Source: Sipunculus nudus
Taxonomy: Eukaryota; Annelida; Sipuncula; Golfingiida; Sipunculidae
Length of the DNA stretch: 64,000 nt
Direction of reading: 5' to 3'
Assembly: GCA_026874595.1 (NCBI GenBank)
Contig: CM049308.1
Coordinates: forward strand, 12,055,501 to 12,119,500
Numbering within the stretch: position 1 is the stretch's first letter; each line of letters starts with the position of its first letter. The notes below the pieces were generated by a model. That model saw nothing but the letters and a program-made list of their open reading frames with translations. It did no database searches and was not told the DNA's origin. Positions 35,301-48,500 of this stretch are shown here, in pieces. The position numbers were made by a program, and so were the translations under genes.

Positions 35301-38300
35301 TAAGAGAATATACGGGTATTAGAATATCTGCATACCAATAGCATTAATGAATATTAATGTGAGGCATGTGGTGCAACATAGGTGGCCTACTGTACCTGTG
35401 TGCACTCTCTGATTGGCCTAGCGAGTCCCCCGAGGTGGGAGGCTGGTGAGGCACATAAGGAATTTGGGAAAACTGATGATGTGAACGATTCAGTGCACTC
35501 TGGTACGTGTTCACACTATGCACAGCGTTAGGATGAGAAGGTGCGTGCTGATACGCAAAAGTCCCACCAACCCGCTGTGTGTTATTGACGTTCAGATTGG
35601 TTGCCGACTGGCCGTTCTGCTCCTTGTTGTTTGCCCTTCGTCTGGTTGTTGCTGCATGGCACAATAATCATAAGCAAATGAGGAACTCATGAATATTCAA
35701 CACAATTCGTAATGAATATTCATGTGGGGAAATACCCTGGAATAGTTCAGTTATAACAAATCAATGATACATGCCATATATTGCAAATTATATGATATAA
35801 CAGTATTGTAGCCCTCCTCATGAGCCCAATAACTGTACAACTTTTCTATGGAAAAAAAGTGCAGTAAATCCCATAGCTGAGTAAACAGGGTTACAAAATA
35901 AAATAAATGCCAGTAACAATAAGAAATTCTGTACAAAAGTAACAAACTTTAAATGTAAGAAATGGTTAAACTGAAAATACCATATACTATTTATTTATTT
36001 TGTGAGAATTTAACTGTAACTGTAATGCTGATTTGAGTGTTTTGATACTATTTTAGAGTGTCTTCCTTTTGCTGGTGTTAGCTGAAGGGTAAGGTAGTCC
36101 TTGGATATAGAATAAGAGATTTTTTATACCATCAACACATGCAGACTTAAAAGTTTAGAATTGGATATCTTTATTATTGTGAAGAATGTGTATGATGTTG
36201 ATGTGGCCTTGCCCACAGAATCAGGCACTGGATCTTGTAAAGCTATGGTAAGCTAAAGTAGTACTGTGCAAAGTTTGATGTTTCCCCATCCCTGTCTTTA
36301 TCAATCAAATTAAGTCCCATGTTTTTTTTTCACTTGTATTCCAAGACAAAATATAATGTAAACATGCCTTACAAGCATATTTTAGTCTTAATCTTTAGAG
36401 ATTTGCATTACAAGTATTCAATGATGTAAGTAAAAAACAAATGAAAAGCAGAACTGTTATGTAATTCAATAATCAGTAATGCAATATTATAACATAAAAA
36501 GCAAGTCGGTTTCCTTAAATCAATTGATTTTTGGTTTATCCTTTGACTATTTCATGTTCAAATGATCATCACATGCCCAATCAGGTCAGGACTGATTGCC
36601 ATGTGTATACCGGCACAGTATTCAAGAACAAACAGCAAATTCACATGAAATCATATAGGGCCTGTATATGACAGTAAACAGGAATAAGCCTGGAAATATC
36701 TTGCATACAACACATGCAAGATAAACAGCAGAACTCTTAGTCTTCAACCAAAAGCTGTCACAAACACAAACAGCCTGAGGGCTGTAGCTTCTGAATCAAA
36801 ACTAACCAAAGTATTAAAATTTGTGACAAAATGCTGATCCTTCATGCTATCTTTGATCCTTGATCCTTCCTGTAAGGATCCTTAGGATTTGGATCGGCTG
36901 GAGACTGATCCCTCTTGGACAGATCTCTCTTGTCCTTAGCTTTCCGCTGTATGTCTGTTCCATTTATGATCAGTTTAGATGTGTCAGGTTTTCTAACACG
37001 AGGCTTGAACAATGCTGGTGTGGTCTTGGCTTAAGTGTAGAAAATATTTTATTACTGACACGTGTCTTTAAGTATGAAATTTCAAAAATAATTAAAAATA
37101 GGCAAAAACTGAATTTATTTTTTTACGGTTACTTCATGTGCTTTTAACAGTAACCTCATAAGCCAGTGATATGAGTAATAATTCATTAATAAATCATATT
37201 TATATCTGAAAAAAAACAAGAATGCAAGAATATTCATCTTCATAAGTAATATAAATTCAGATAAGTGTGTCATCATCTAAACTGTTCCCATGGATTCTGT
37301 CTTGGTCTCTGGTCCCATGGATTCTGTCTTGGTCTTTGGTCCCATGGATTCTGTCTTGGTCTCTGGTACCATTGATTCTGTCTTGGTCTCTGGTCCCATG
37401 GATGATTCTGTCTTAGTCTCTGGTCCCATGGATGATTCTGTCTTGGTCTATGGTCCCATTTATATTTCTGTCTTGGTCTCTGGTCCCATGGATTCTGTCT
37501 TGGTCTCTGGTTCCATGGAATTTGTCTTGGTCTCTGGTCCCATGGATTCTGTCTTGGTCTCTGGTCCTATGGATATTGTCTTGGTCTCTGGTCCCATGGA
37601 TTCTGGCTTGGTCTCTGGTCCCATGGATTCTGTCTTGGTCTCTGGTCCCATGGATTGTGTCTTGGTCTCTGGTGATGGTCCCATGGATTCTGTCTTGGTC
37701 TCTGGTCCCATGGATTCCGTCTTGGTCTCTGGTCCCATGGATTCTGTCTTGGTCTCTGGTGATGGTCCCATGGATTCTGTCTTGGTCCCTGGTACCATGG
37801 ATTCTGTCTTGGTCTCTTGTCAAATAGGATTCTGTCTTGGTCTCTGGTCCCATGGATTCTGTCTTGGTCTCTGGTCCATGGATTCTGTCTTGGTCTCTGG
37901 TCACATGGATTCTGTTTTGGTCTCTGGTCCATGGATTCTATCTTGGTCTCTGGTCCCATGGATTCTGTCTTGGTCCCTGGTACCATGGATTCTGTCTTGG
38001 TCTCTGGTCCCATGGATTCTGTCTTGGTCTCTGGTCCCATGGATTCTGTCTTGATATCTTGTCACATGGATTCTGTCTTGGTCTCTGGTCCTATGGATTC
38101 TGTCTTGGTCTCTGGTCCCATGGATTCTGTCTTGGTCTCTGGTGATGGTCCCATGGATTCTGTCTTGGTCTCTGGTCCTATGTATTCTGTCTTGATATTT
38201 GGTCACATGGATTCTGTCTTGGTCCCTGGTCCTATGGATTCTGTCTTGGTCTCTGGTCCCATGGATTCTGTCTTGGTCTCTTGTCCCATGGATTCTGTCT

Positions 38301-39543
38301 TGGTCTCTGGTGATGGTCCCATGGATTCTGTTGGTTTCTGGTCCCATGGATTTTGTCTTGGTCTCTGGTCCCATAGATTCTGTCTTGGTCTCGGGTCGCA
38401 TGGATTCTGTTTTGGTCTCTGGTCCATGGATTCTGTCTTGGTTTCTGGTCACATGGATTCTGTCTTGGTCTCTAGTCAAATAGGATTCTGTCTTGGTCTC
38501 TGGTCCCATGGATTCTGTTATGGTCTCTGGTCCCATGAATTCTGTCTTGGTCTCTGGTACCATGGATTCTGTCTTGGTCTCTGGTGATGGTCCCATTGAT
38601 TCTGTCTTGGTCTCTGGTCAAACAGGATTCTGTCTTGGTCTCTGGTCCCATGGATTCTGTTTTGGTCTCTGGTCCATGGATTCTGTCTTGGTCTCTGGTC
38701 ACATGGATTCTGTCTTGGTCTCTGGTTCAAAAGGATTCTGTCTTGGTCTCTGGTCCAATGGAATCTGTCTAGGTCTCTAGTCCCATAGATTCTGTCTTGG
38801 TCTCTGGTCCCATGGATTCTGTCTTGGTCCAATAGGATTATGTCTTGGTCTCTGGTCAAACAGGATTCTGTCTTGGGCTCTGGTCCCATTGATTCTGTCT
38901 TGGTCCCTGGTCCAATAGGATTCTGGTATGGTCTCTGGTACCATGGATTCTATCTTGGTCTCTGGTCCCATTGATTCTGTCTTGGTCTCTGGTCCAATAG
39001 GATTCTGTCTTGGTCTCTGGTCCCCTTGGTGTTAGTCTTGGTTTCAGATCCTATGGTTTCAGTTTTGGTCTCAGATTAGCTGGACCACTGCCCCAGATAA
39101 TTTTCCATCAACTTTTGGCTTCCAATTTGAAGTTAAGTGGGTATTTCATGGAGTTTTGTCACATGAACCTTAAACAAAGAGTTTCTGGGGACTAGTTGAA
39201 AGAGCATCACTGACCATGTAAAACACCAAAATCTTGGACACTAAGTCCTGTGTTTGACAGTACTCACCTCTTTGTAGCTCCTGCTGAAGGACGTTTTCGG
39301 CGTAGTGGATGGTGCCCCCCCACGTGTTCTCGTACATGTGTGGGGACACCAGCTGCATGTTGGTCACCTTGACCGGGATCTGAGCTTTGTACTGACCGAT
39401 ACCCGGGAGCGTTGTCTCGACTGTGGTGGTAATTTGAGGCTGTAAACAAACAAAATGTACATTCAAATGAATTAGTTAAAATAAGCAAAAAGTAAGAATG
39501 ATTATACAAAATATTCAATTTGGCTAAACAAAATAAAAGAATG

Positions 39544-39586
<43 letters not shown>

Positions 39587-42500
39587 CATTTTACAACAAT
39601 GGATACTCTGGCAGCCAGAACATCACATGAACATAATACATGGCCTTTTTCCCCCCAATATACATCTATATTATAATTTTAAAAGCCAAAAACCTCCTTA
39701 ATCTGATACTGCCTGTATTAAAATGAATTATTTCAAAATATCATTCTTTATTGTCCATCTTGAATTTCTGCAACAACACATGAAAAAATCATGAACAGAT
39801 ATGATACTTGAAAATACTAAAAACAGGTAAGGATATTTTTCACTGAACAGTTATACTTACACACTGCCTGTAATTATGAAGCTGATTGTGACAGAAATAC
39901 AAACGTATAATATGTATATTTATAACACAAAGAAAATAAAAAGTTTTAACTTTATCTCCACAGGGGATTTGCTGACTGTTACAATCTGTTAATTTATAAA
40001 AATATAAAATAGCTTTGATTCATTCCAAAAAGGGTAGATATTGCATGTGTTAAATGTTCCTTTTACCTGCTTGCAGCACAAAATCAGAAGCAACCAGCAA
40101 AAAAAGTTAAAAAATGCAAATTCAAAAGTATAAAAGACATTGGTCTGCAGTATCATAATACAATATTACAAAATGTTTAATATGAAAAAAATTGTTTTAA
40201 AACAAAACTTAATCAAAACAAATAAATACAAATTTACACATTGAAAATTTCATGAAAAATTTAGGCTGGAAGTCCCTATAATGAACTGTATGAAAAAATA
40301 TTTAATCCACTTCTGGTGAAAACATTATGAAAGTGAAATGATATGATAGTAAAACCATATTAAATAGCACCACTGAGATGAAAACACCAAGACAATGTGT
40401 AGTGTCTTCATCTAGAATAAGTGAATCTACGTTCTCTGTGGTGACCATAAGCTGCTTTGTGTACAGTGCACACTGGTACTACTACAGTACATATAGCTGG
40501 CTTGACCTAAGAACTGCTGGTGCTTTCTTGTGTATTTTTGTGATTGTTCCTCTAAAGAGACTGCTCTACCCGAATCAACTGTACCTGCACACATACCTAA
40601 CTTAAAGCACTTTTATTAAAGAGTTCCAGTGAGGCAAAGAGGCCACAGGTTTAAATGATTACCGAAAGGTCTGCTGTAATATGAATTTAGTTATATATCA
40701 AAGCAGCAATACACCTGTGGTTTTCTTAAATAAGAAAATGAGGAGTATACCTGCTGAACTGTGTGCTGCCAACATTTTTCACATGACTAGAATTAATGCG
40801 TGTGGTGTTGTTATTGTTGTAATGGTAAATGTGTAAATCCCTGCAAAATTTACCTGGAACTCTGGCTTCTGTTTCATCCAAATTAAACCATACAGTCTTT
40901 ATTAACAGACTACATAAACAACAATAAATAGAATGCAATGACATTTTACTAGGCAACCCTGTCATGTCTACAATGTTGTTAAGCATTCCCCCATACCAAA
41001 CACCTAATAGAACCAACCTGTGCATGTTCACAGGTTGAAGTCATTTAAGTTTAATTTCTGACAGCATAATACAACATATGCATACACACAGCACTCATTT
41101 TGGCATTCAATGGAGGAGTTTCCATGTTTGGAGAACACATACGCAATTCAAACTGCCTTGTGAAAGAGAAAGAGACATTGTCCAAATGATTTATGGAAAA
41201 CAGTTGCATGATTAATATAAAAAATTAATCTAAATTTACAACCACATCAGCCTCAAATCCATCCTTACAAAGCATGATCGTTTGTAAAGGGACTGTGACA
41301 ATAATAAACTGTAGCCTGTCAATGAAAATCTATATTTATAGCAAATAATGGTGATCAGTTCACTGTACTGTGCTGCTGATAGAAGGTGCTATGGGGGAAA
41401 AAAAGCAGCGCCAAAAATCATACTTTCAAATAGTTACTTGCAGAACCTATACAGAAAACAGCACCAAGGAAGTGTGTTGAAGAAATCATAGCAAAACTAT
41501 AATACAAACCTCTTCATTTCAAAACAAGGTTGACAGACATATTGAAAAAAACAGCAGCCTCATTTCTGTATTGTACCATTTGATAATAAAGAACTGTCAC
41601 AGAAAAATTGCACCTGTACCATGAAATTTCAATGGAAGGGGTTGCAGAAAGCATGAGCACCAACACCCTTGAACTGTACCAGCTTACTTGTAATGGAAAA
41701 TTGAAGCAACACCCTTGATTTTCCATAAACAGTTGAAACCATCATGGAAATATCATATCAGCAATCTTAGACTCTGTTGCTGGGTGGAAGAAAGCACCCA
41801 CAAGCATGTTCTGCATGGATTCATTGAAGGCATCATGAACATACTGGATGTAGCAGCTCCCTTTAACCACTTCTCCTTTTTTCAAATCAGTGGAAGGATG
41901 GAATTATGCACGGAAGTTATGGATAAGAACAACTCCCACATCCTTGCATGATAAGGCTTTAGGAAGAGCAGCACCAATACCCAAATATTTAACTAACAGG
42001 TGGCAGGAATTGTGGGTAAAAGCAGCACAGACACATTGGTACTGTACTCACTTGTTTAAGGTTTCATGGAAAGCTAAGCACCCACAACATTATACTGATT
42101 CTGCAGGTAGAGAGAGTTATAGAAAGGGTACTGCACCAAAGACCCTGCATTGCATTCACTTGTTTAACCCTTCATGGAAAAAATAGCACCCATAACATTT
42201 ACTGGCCTTGCAGGAGGTACCAGTAACAGTTAAGGAGAAATAAAGCATCCACAACTCTGCGTTTTGCAGTGTCAAAAGCAAGCATTAAAATCCTGATTCT
42301 CTCACCACTTGTGCATGGGGCCAGTTCACAGAGCATGAGTTACCAACTATTGACCAATGGTGGCCCTGAAGGCTGGGATAGTGATATTCCCTCCTTTGCA
42401 TAGATTTTGTTGGAAACAAATCTGTAAAACCATTCTCCTAAAGGCAACAAAAAAAATTCTTAGGTAATACTGATAATGTGGGTTAGCTTTAATTTTATAT

Positions 42501-45500
42501 CAAATTGACATGGCCAATTATGCTGTGTACACAGTACAGTTTATAAAATAAAATATTTTTTCTACTATTATGTACAAATACACTGGAAAGCCATTACATT
42601 TTTTTACCTCAAAACAGAAATTGTACCATCAGTTGGTGTTATTTTATTATGAACATATGTATAAATGAAATACCTTGGTGAATGATATGTACTGAAATTC
42701 ACATTAAGTGGCAATACATAGTAAAAATAAAATTCTCAATGGTTCATACCATGGTCTGCGGTTTCTAGGTCTGACATAAATAAACAAGCAGATGAAAGGG
42801 CAGCAAGCGTGTTTATAAAGCAGCTTTTAAAACTTGATCACTATCCCAATATTTTTCATATAAAAGCTATCCTTGATGTTCGTACAGATGTCTTGATGTT
42901 TGCAAAGCTTTCTTTGATGTTTATAGAGCTGTGTCCTGGTGTTCACAAGGCATTCCTTGATCAGTATTCATTGTTCAGAGATTTTTTTTTTTTCACAAGA
43001 TTTTCTGTATGTTCACAGAGCTGTCCCCTGAAGTTCATGGATCTGTGTCCTGATGTTCACAAGGCTTTCCTTAATGTTCACAGAGCTATGTCCTGATGTT
43101 CAGAGGGCCTTGATTTTCACAAGATTTTCTGTTTGTTCACAGAGCTGTCCCCTGATTTTCATGGATCTGTGTCCTGATGTTCACAAGGCTTTCCTTAATG
43201 TTTACAGAGCTGTGTCCTGGTGTTAACAAGACTTTCATTGATGTTTACAGAACTTTCTCCTGATGCTCAAAGTCTTATAATGTTCAAATGACTTTAAATG
43301 ATGTTCATAGAGCTGTGCCCTGATGTTAACAAGGCTTTCCTTGATGTTCACAGAACTTTTTTCTTGATGTTCAAAATTTTTAAAATGACTAACCGATGTT
43401 TATAGAACTGTGTCTTGGTGTAAACAAGACTTTCCTTGATGTTCATAGAACTTTCTCCTCATGTTTAAAGCCTTATGATGTTCAAATGACTTAAAAGGGG
43501 CCCAATCACCTATAAAGCATGTTGAAATAACACGAAAAATAGCTTCTTCTTTTTTAAATGAATTTGTACCTGCCTCAATATTGCCTTGAAACCATTTGCT
43601 TACTCCTGTAAATAAGTGTTAAAAACAGTGCACCAGGCGCAATCAGAGATGTCAACATAAACAGCGCATGTATCACTTGGGCCAATCATTTTTCAATTAG
43701 ACTGACTTGGCCCCCCAAAAAATATGTAATATATGTTCCTGCTGGCTGAAACTTCTGTATTGTAGCTCACAATCGGACCTCCGGGCACACGGACTTGTTA
43801 TGGTAAACAGACACACAATTGGACTGTGTTTAACAACAGAGCCATAACAAGGTGTTAAACAGCCATATGTGAGGTACTGAGACTGTGTCCCGGGCTGGTT
43901 TTGCTGGGAAACTTTTGTATAAAGCCAAAATTGAACTGATAGTGTGAAAAAATAGGCATAATATTGCCCCTGATTATGGTCTTTTAAATGATGTTCATTG
44001 AGCTGTGCCCTGATGTTAACAAGGCTTCCTTGATGTTCACAGAACTTTTTTCTTGATGTTCAAAATTTTTAAAATTACTAACTGATGTTTACAGAACTGT
44101 GTCCTGATGTTAACAAGACTTTCATTGATGTCCATAGAACTTTGTCCTGATGTTCAAAGCTTTATGATGTTCAAATGACTTTAAATGATGTTCAAAGAGC
44201 TGTTCCCTGATGTTAACAAGGCTTTCCTTGATGTTCATAGAAATTTGCCCTGATGTTTAAAGCCTTATGATGTTCAAATGACTTTAAATGATGTTCATAG
44301 AGCTGTGCCGTGATGTTAACATTAGGCTTTCCTTGATGTTCATAGAAATTTTTTCTTGATGTTCAAAGTTGTTAAAATTACTAACTGATGTTTACAGAGC
44401 TGTGTCCTGGTATTAACAAGGCTTTCCTTGATGTCCATGGAATTTTTTCTTGATGTTGAAATTTGTTAAAATGACAAACCGATGTTTACAGAGCTGTGTC
44501 CTGGTGTTAACAAGACTTTCCTTGACGTTCATAGAACTTTCTCCTGATGTACAAATGACTTTAAATGATGTTCATAGACCTGTGCCCTGATGTTAATAAG
44601 GCTTTCCTTGATATTCATAGAACTTTTTTCTTGATGTTCAAAGTTATTAAAATGACAAACTGATGTTTGCAAAGTTGTGTCCTGGTGTTCACAAGGCTTT
44701 CTTTAATGTTAATACAGTTGTGTTATGATTTTCAAGAGGCTTTCTTCCTGTTCATAAGGCTCCCCTTGCTGTTACCCAGCTCTGTTTACCAGTTCACACA
44801 ATTTTATCCTGCTTGCTACAGATCTCTTTGCTGCATATTCAAAAAGTGTGTTTCATGGAAAATAATTGCCGTTTATACAACTTAAAATTTGCACTGAGAG
44901 ATTCTCCTCTAATTCTGCTGAATGCTAATCCAAAGAAAGTAGAAAAAAATCACTAGAAAAAAAGAATGACTTAAAAAAAATGATCCTTGGTATCATTCAC
45001 GGCTTAATCACTTGGTCATGCAATGATTTATTTATTGTCACAGAAGTATAGAAGCCCACTTGGAAGTCAAGGCTCTTTTGCTGATAATCAAAGAAATTAT
45101 GAATTCTCATCATAAACAAGAGGGAAAAATGGATCAACACAATCAATAAAATGATTTCAAAATTTCAATAGAGATCTCCTGACAAAATGTCACAAGACAA
45201 AATATTACAGGATTTAACACACCAGAACAAAATGCCTTTGGACAAATGGCTATGGCATATATCACAATGAGAAACCAGAAACAAATGTTTCAATGTATGA
45301 TGACAGTAATAATTTGATTTTGAATGCACAAATGACTTTATAAAGCTCATCCTTATTACCTTGCAGCATTTCTTCTTGTACCATTTTCCCCAGTAACATT
45401 ACATCCTATAACATTTTGTCCCTGATTTGCTTATTGAACAGCAACATAAAATCTATAGCTTGGGTTTAAGATGTTGAGACTGTTAATTGTACGGGTGAGG

Positions 45501-48500
45501 GTTGCAGGAAGAGATGGGTAAATGCTGAACAGCATGGCTTTAACATCAAGCTGGTGGTTTTACCATAGGCTTTCTGTTTCCACTGTAAGGGCCCTCATGT
45601 AGAGGCCTAGTCCACTGTTCCAACACCTGAACATGATAAGAACTGCTCACACAAAAAGAACCTTTGGATATTAACTATTCTAACACAAAGAACAGCTTAT
45701 ACACAAGTGACCCATGGATCATGATGCTCAGCTGACTGAGAAGAGATTCGCAAAAGGAAATTTTATCATCTGAATGGTAGTATATACCCATTCAACTGAA
45801 GCATCAAACAGATTAACAAACAGGCCAAGATTTATCTGTATTTATATATCTCAAAAAAAGAGAAAAAATGTGTAAACTTTAAAAAAATACAGGTCGCTCC
45901 ACCAGTCTGCAGAAACTATTAAAAACACTTAATGGTCAATATCCATGCAAAGAATCATGATGATCTCCGTATTAGTTGTTCAGATACTTCAGCTTTTGTA
46001 TCAAATATTCCATTATTCTGAGGGATACTTCGGAGTCCTATAGCTTGAAGGATATGGGTAACAGAGACCTAATTTCAGGTTTCCACAGACACTTTTCATT
46101 GGCCTCCTTGCATGACAAGAATGAAGATTCTAGGTCCAGTTGTTACAATTTGTGCCACGTTAACAGATGACAGCGTCCTTAAAGGTCTCAAAAATAGAGA
46201 TAAAAATTTGAAAAAATTGAATAAAATATAGGTGGCACCACAAGTCTGCAGAAACTGATGAAACACTCCATAATCAATATCCATGCAAAGAATCATGGTG
46301 ATCTCTGCATTAGTTGTTCAGATACTTCAGCTTTTGTATCAAATTGTCCTATATTCTGAGGGATGCTTCGGAGTCCTATAGCTTGAAGGATATGGGAAAC
46401 ATAGACCTAATTTCAGGGTTTCCACAGACACTTTTCATGGGCCTCCTTGCATGACAAGAATGAAGATTCTAGGTCCAGTTGTTATGATTGGTACCCTGTT
46501 GACAGATAACTACATCTTTAAAGGTCTCAAAAATAGAGAAAAATATTCATAAAAATTTGAACAAAATAGAGGTGGCGCACCCAGTCTGCAGAAACTGATG
46601 GAACACCTCATGATCAAAATGTATGCCAAAAATCATGACCATCAGTGTTGTACATATTGAGATACTGCAGTTTTTGTATCAAATTTTTCATTATTCTGGG
46701 GGGTATTTTGGAGCCATACAGCTTAAAGGATATGGGTAACAGAGACCTAATTTCAGGTTTCCATGGAGACTTTTCATGGGTCTCCCTGTGTGTCATGAAT
46801 GAAGATTCTAGGTCCAGTTGTTATGATTTGTGCCCTGTTAACAGATGTTCATATCTTTAAAGGTCTCAAAAATAGAGAAAAAAATTCATAAAATAACCCG
46901 AACAAATACAGGTGGTGCCACCAGTCTGCAGAACCTGATGAAACACTCCATGATCAATATCCATGCAAACAATGATGGTGATCTCTGCATTAGTTGTTTA
47001 GATACTTCAGCTTTTGTATCAAATTTTCCATTATTCTGAGCTGTACTTTGGAGTGCCATAGCTCAAATGATATGGGTACCAGAGACCTAATTTCAGGTTT
47101 CCATGGAGACTTTTCATGGGTCTCCCTGTGTGTCAAGAATGAAGATTCTAGGTCCAGTTGTTACGATTTGTACCCTGTTGACAGATAACTACATCCTTAA
47201 AGGTCTCAAAAATAGAGAAAAAAAATTGTAAAAATTTGAAAAAATACAGGTGGCGCCACCAGTCTGCAGGAACTGATGGAACACCGCTTGATCAATATGT
47301 ATGCCAAAAATCATGACCATCAGTGTTGTACATATTGATATGTTGCAGTTTTTTTATCAAATTTTCCATTACTCTGGGGGGTAATTGGGAGCCCCACAGC
47401 TCAAAGGATATGGGTAACAGAGACCTTATTTCAGGTTTCCATGGAGACTTTTCATAGGTCTCTCACTGTGTCAAGAATGAAGATTCTAGGTCCAGTCTTT
47501 ACAATTTGTGCCCTGTTAACAGATGTTCACATTTTAAAAGGTCTCAAAAACAGAGAAAACAATTCGTAAAAAATAAAAAATTACAGGTGGGGCCACCAGT
47601 CTGCAGAAACTGATGAAACATCTCATGATCAATATGTATGTCAAAAATCATGACCATCAGTGATGTAGTTAATGAGATATTGAAGTTTTTGTATGAAATT
47701 TTTGACTATTCTGGGGGGGTACTTTGGGGCCCCATAGCTCAAAGGATATGGGTAACAGAGACCTAATTTCTGTTTTTCATGGAGATTTTTCATGGACCTC
47801 TCAGAATGTCAAGTTACAAGATTCCAGGTCCAGCAGTTACGATTTGTGCCCTGTTAACGGACAGGACGACAGGACGGCCGGAAGGCCGGACGGACAACAG
47901 ACAAAGAGTGATTGCTAAAGCTCAGATGACTTACAGTCAGCTGAGCTAAACAAGGAACCTTAGCATATTAACTGTTCTCACATGGTAAGAACTGCTCAGA
48001 CAAAAAGGGACGATAGCATATTAACTGTTCTTACACCTGAACATGATAAAAACTGCTATTTAAAGAACCATAGCATTTTAACTTTTCTTACACCTGAAAA
48101 TGATAAAAAACGCTCTTTAAGGAACCATTGCATATGAACTGTTCTTACACCTGAACATGGTAAGAACTGCTAATACAAAAAGGAACCATTGCATATTAAT
48201 TGTACTTTCACCTGAACATGATAAGTACTGCAGTTTAGAAACTATCACATTTAACTGTCCTTACACCTGACCATGTTAAAAACTGCTTTTTGAGGAACCA
48301 CTGCATATTAATTAACTGCAAATTACCTGTCCTTACACCTGAACATGGTAAGAACTGCTCATACAACAGGTAACCATTGCATATTAACCAAACAATAAAC
48401 AGGCTTCTAACATTTATTCGAAAGCACCGTCATTTTTGAGAACTTTCATGGACTACTGAAATATTTATTTTTATATCAGAACTTTTCCCATTTTTTTCTT

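Noticed and set aside
37290-38889. Several long ORFs (112-256 codons) on both strands
   Set aside because: All are by-products of the 27-bp minisatellite. The frames overlap one another, shift at unit length variants, and have no splice or start context linked to LRRC9.
41715-42186. Overlapping plus-strand ORFs
   Set aside because: They are embedded in a degenerate tandem repeat with no splice signals that link them.
45976-47918. A series of similar ~64-codon plus-strand ORFs
   Set aside because: They are the same frame of the ~340-bp monomers of element H6. Unit copies carry stops and indels and do not form a protein.
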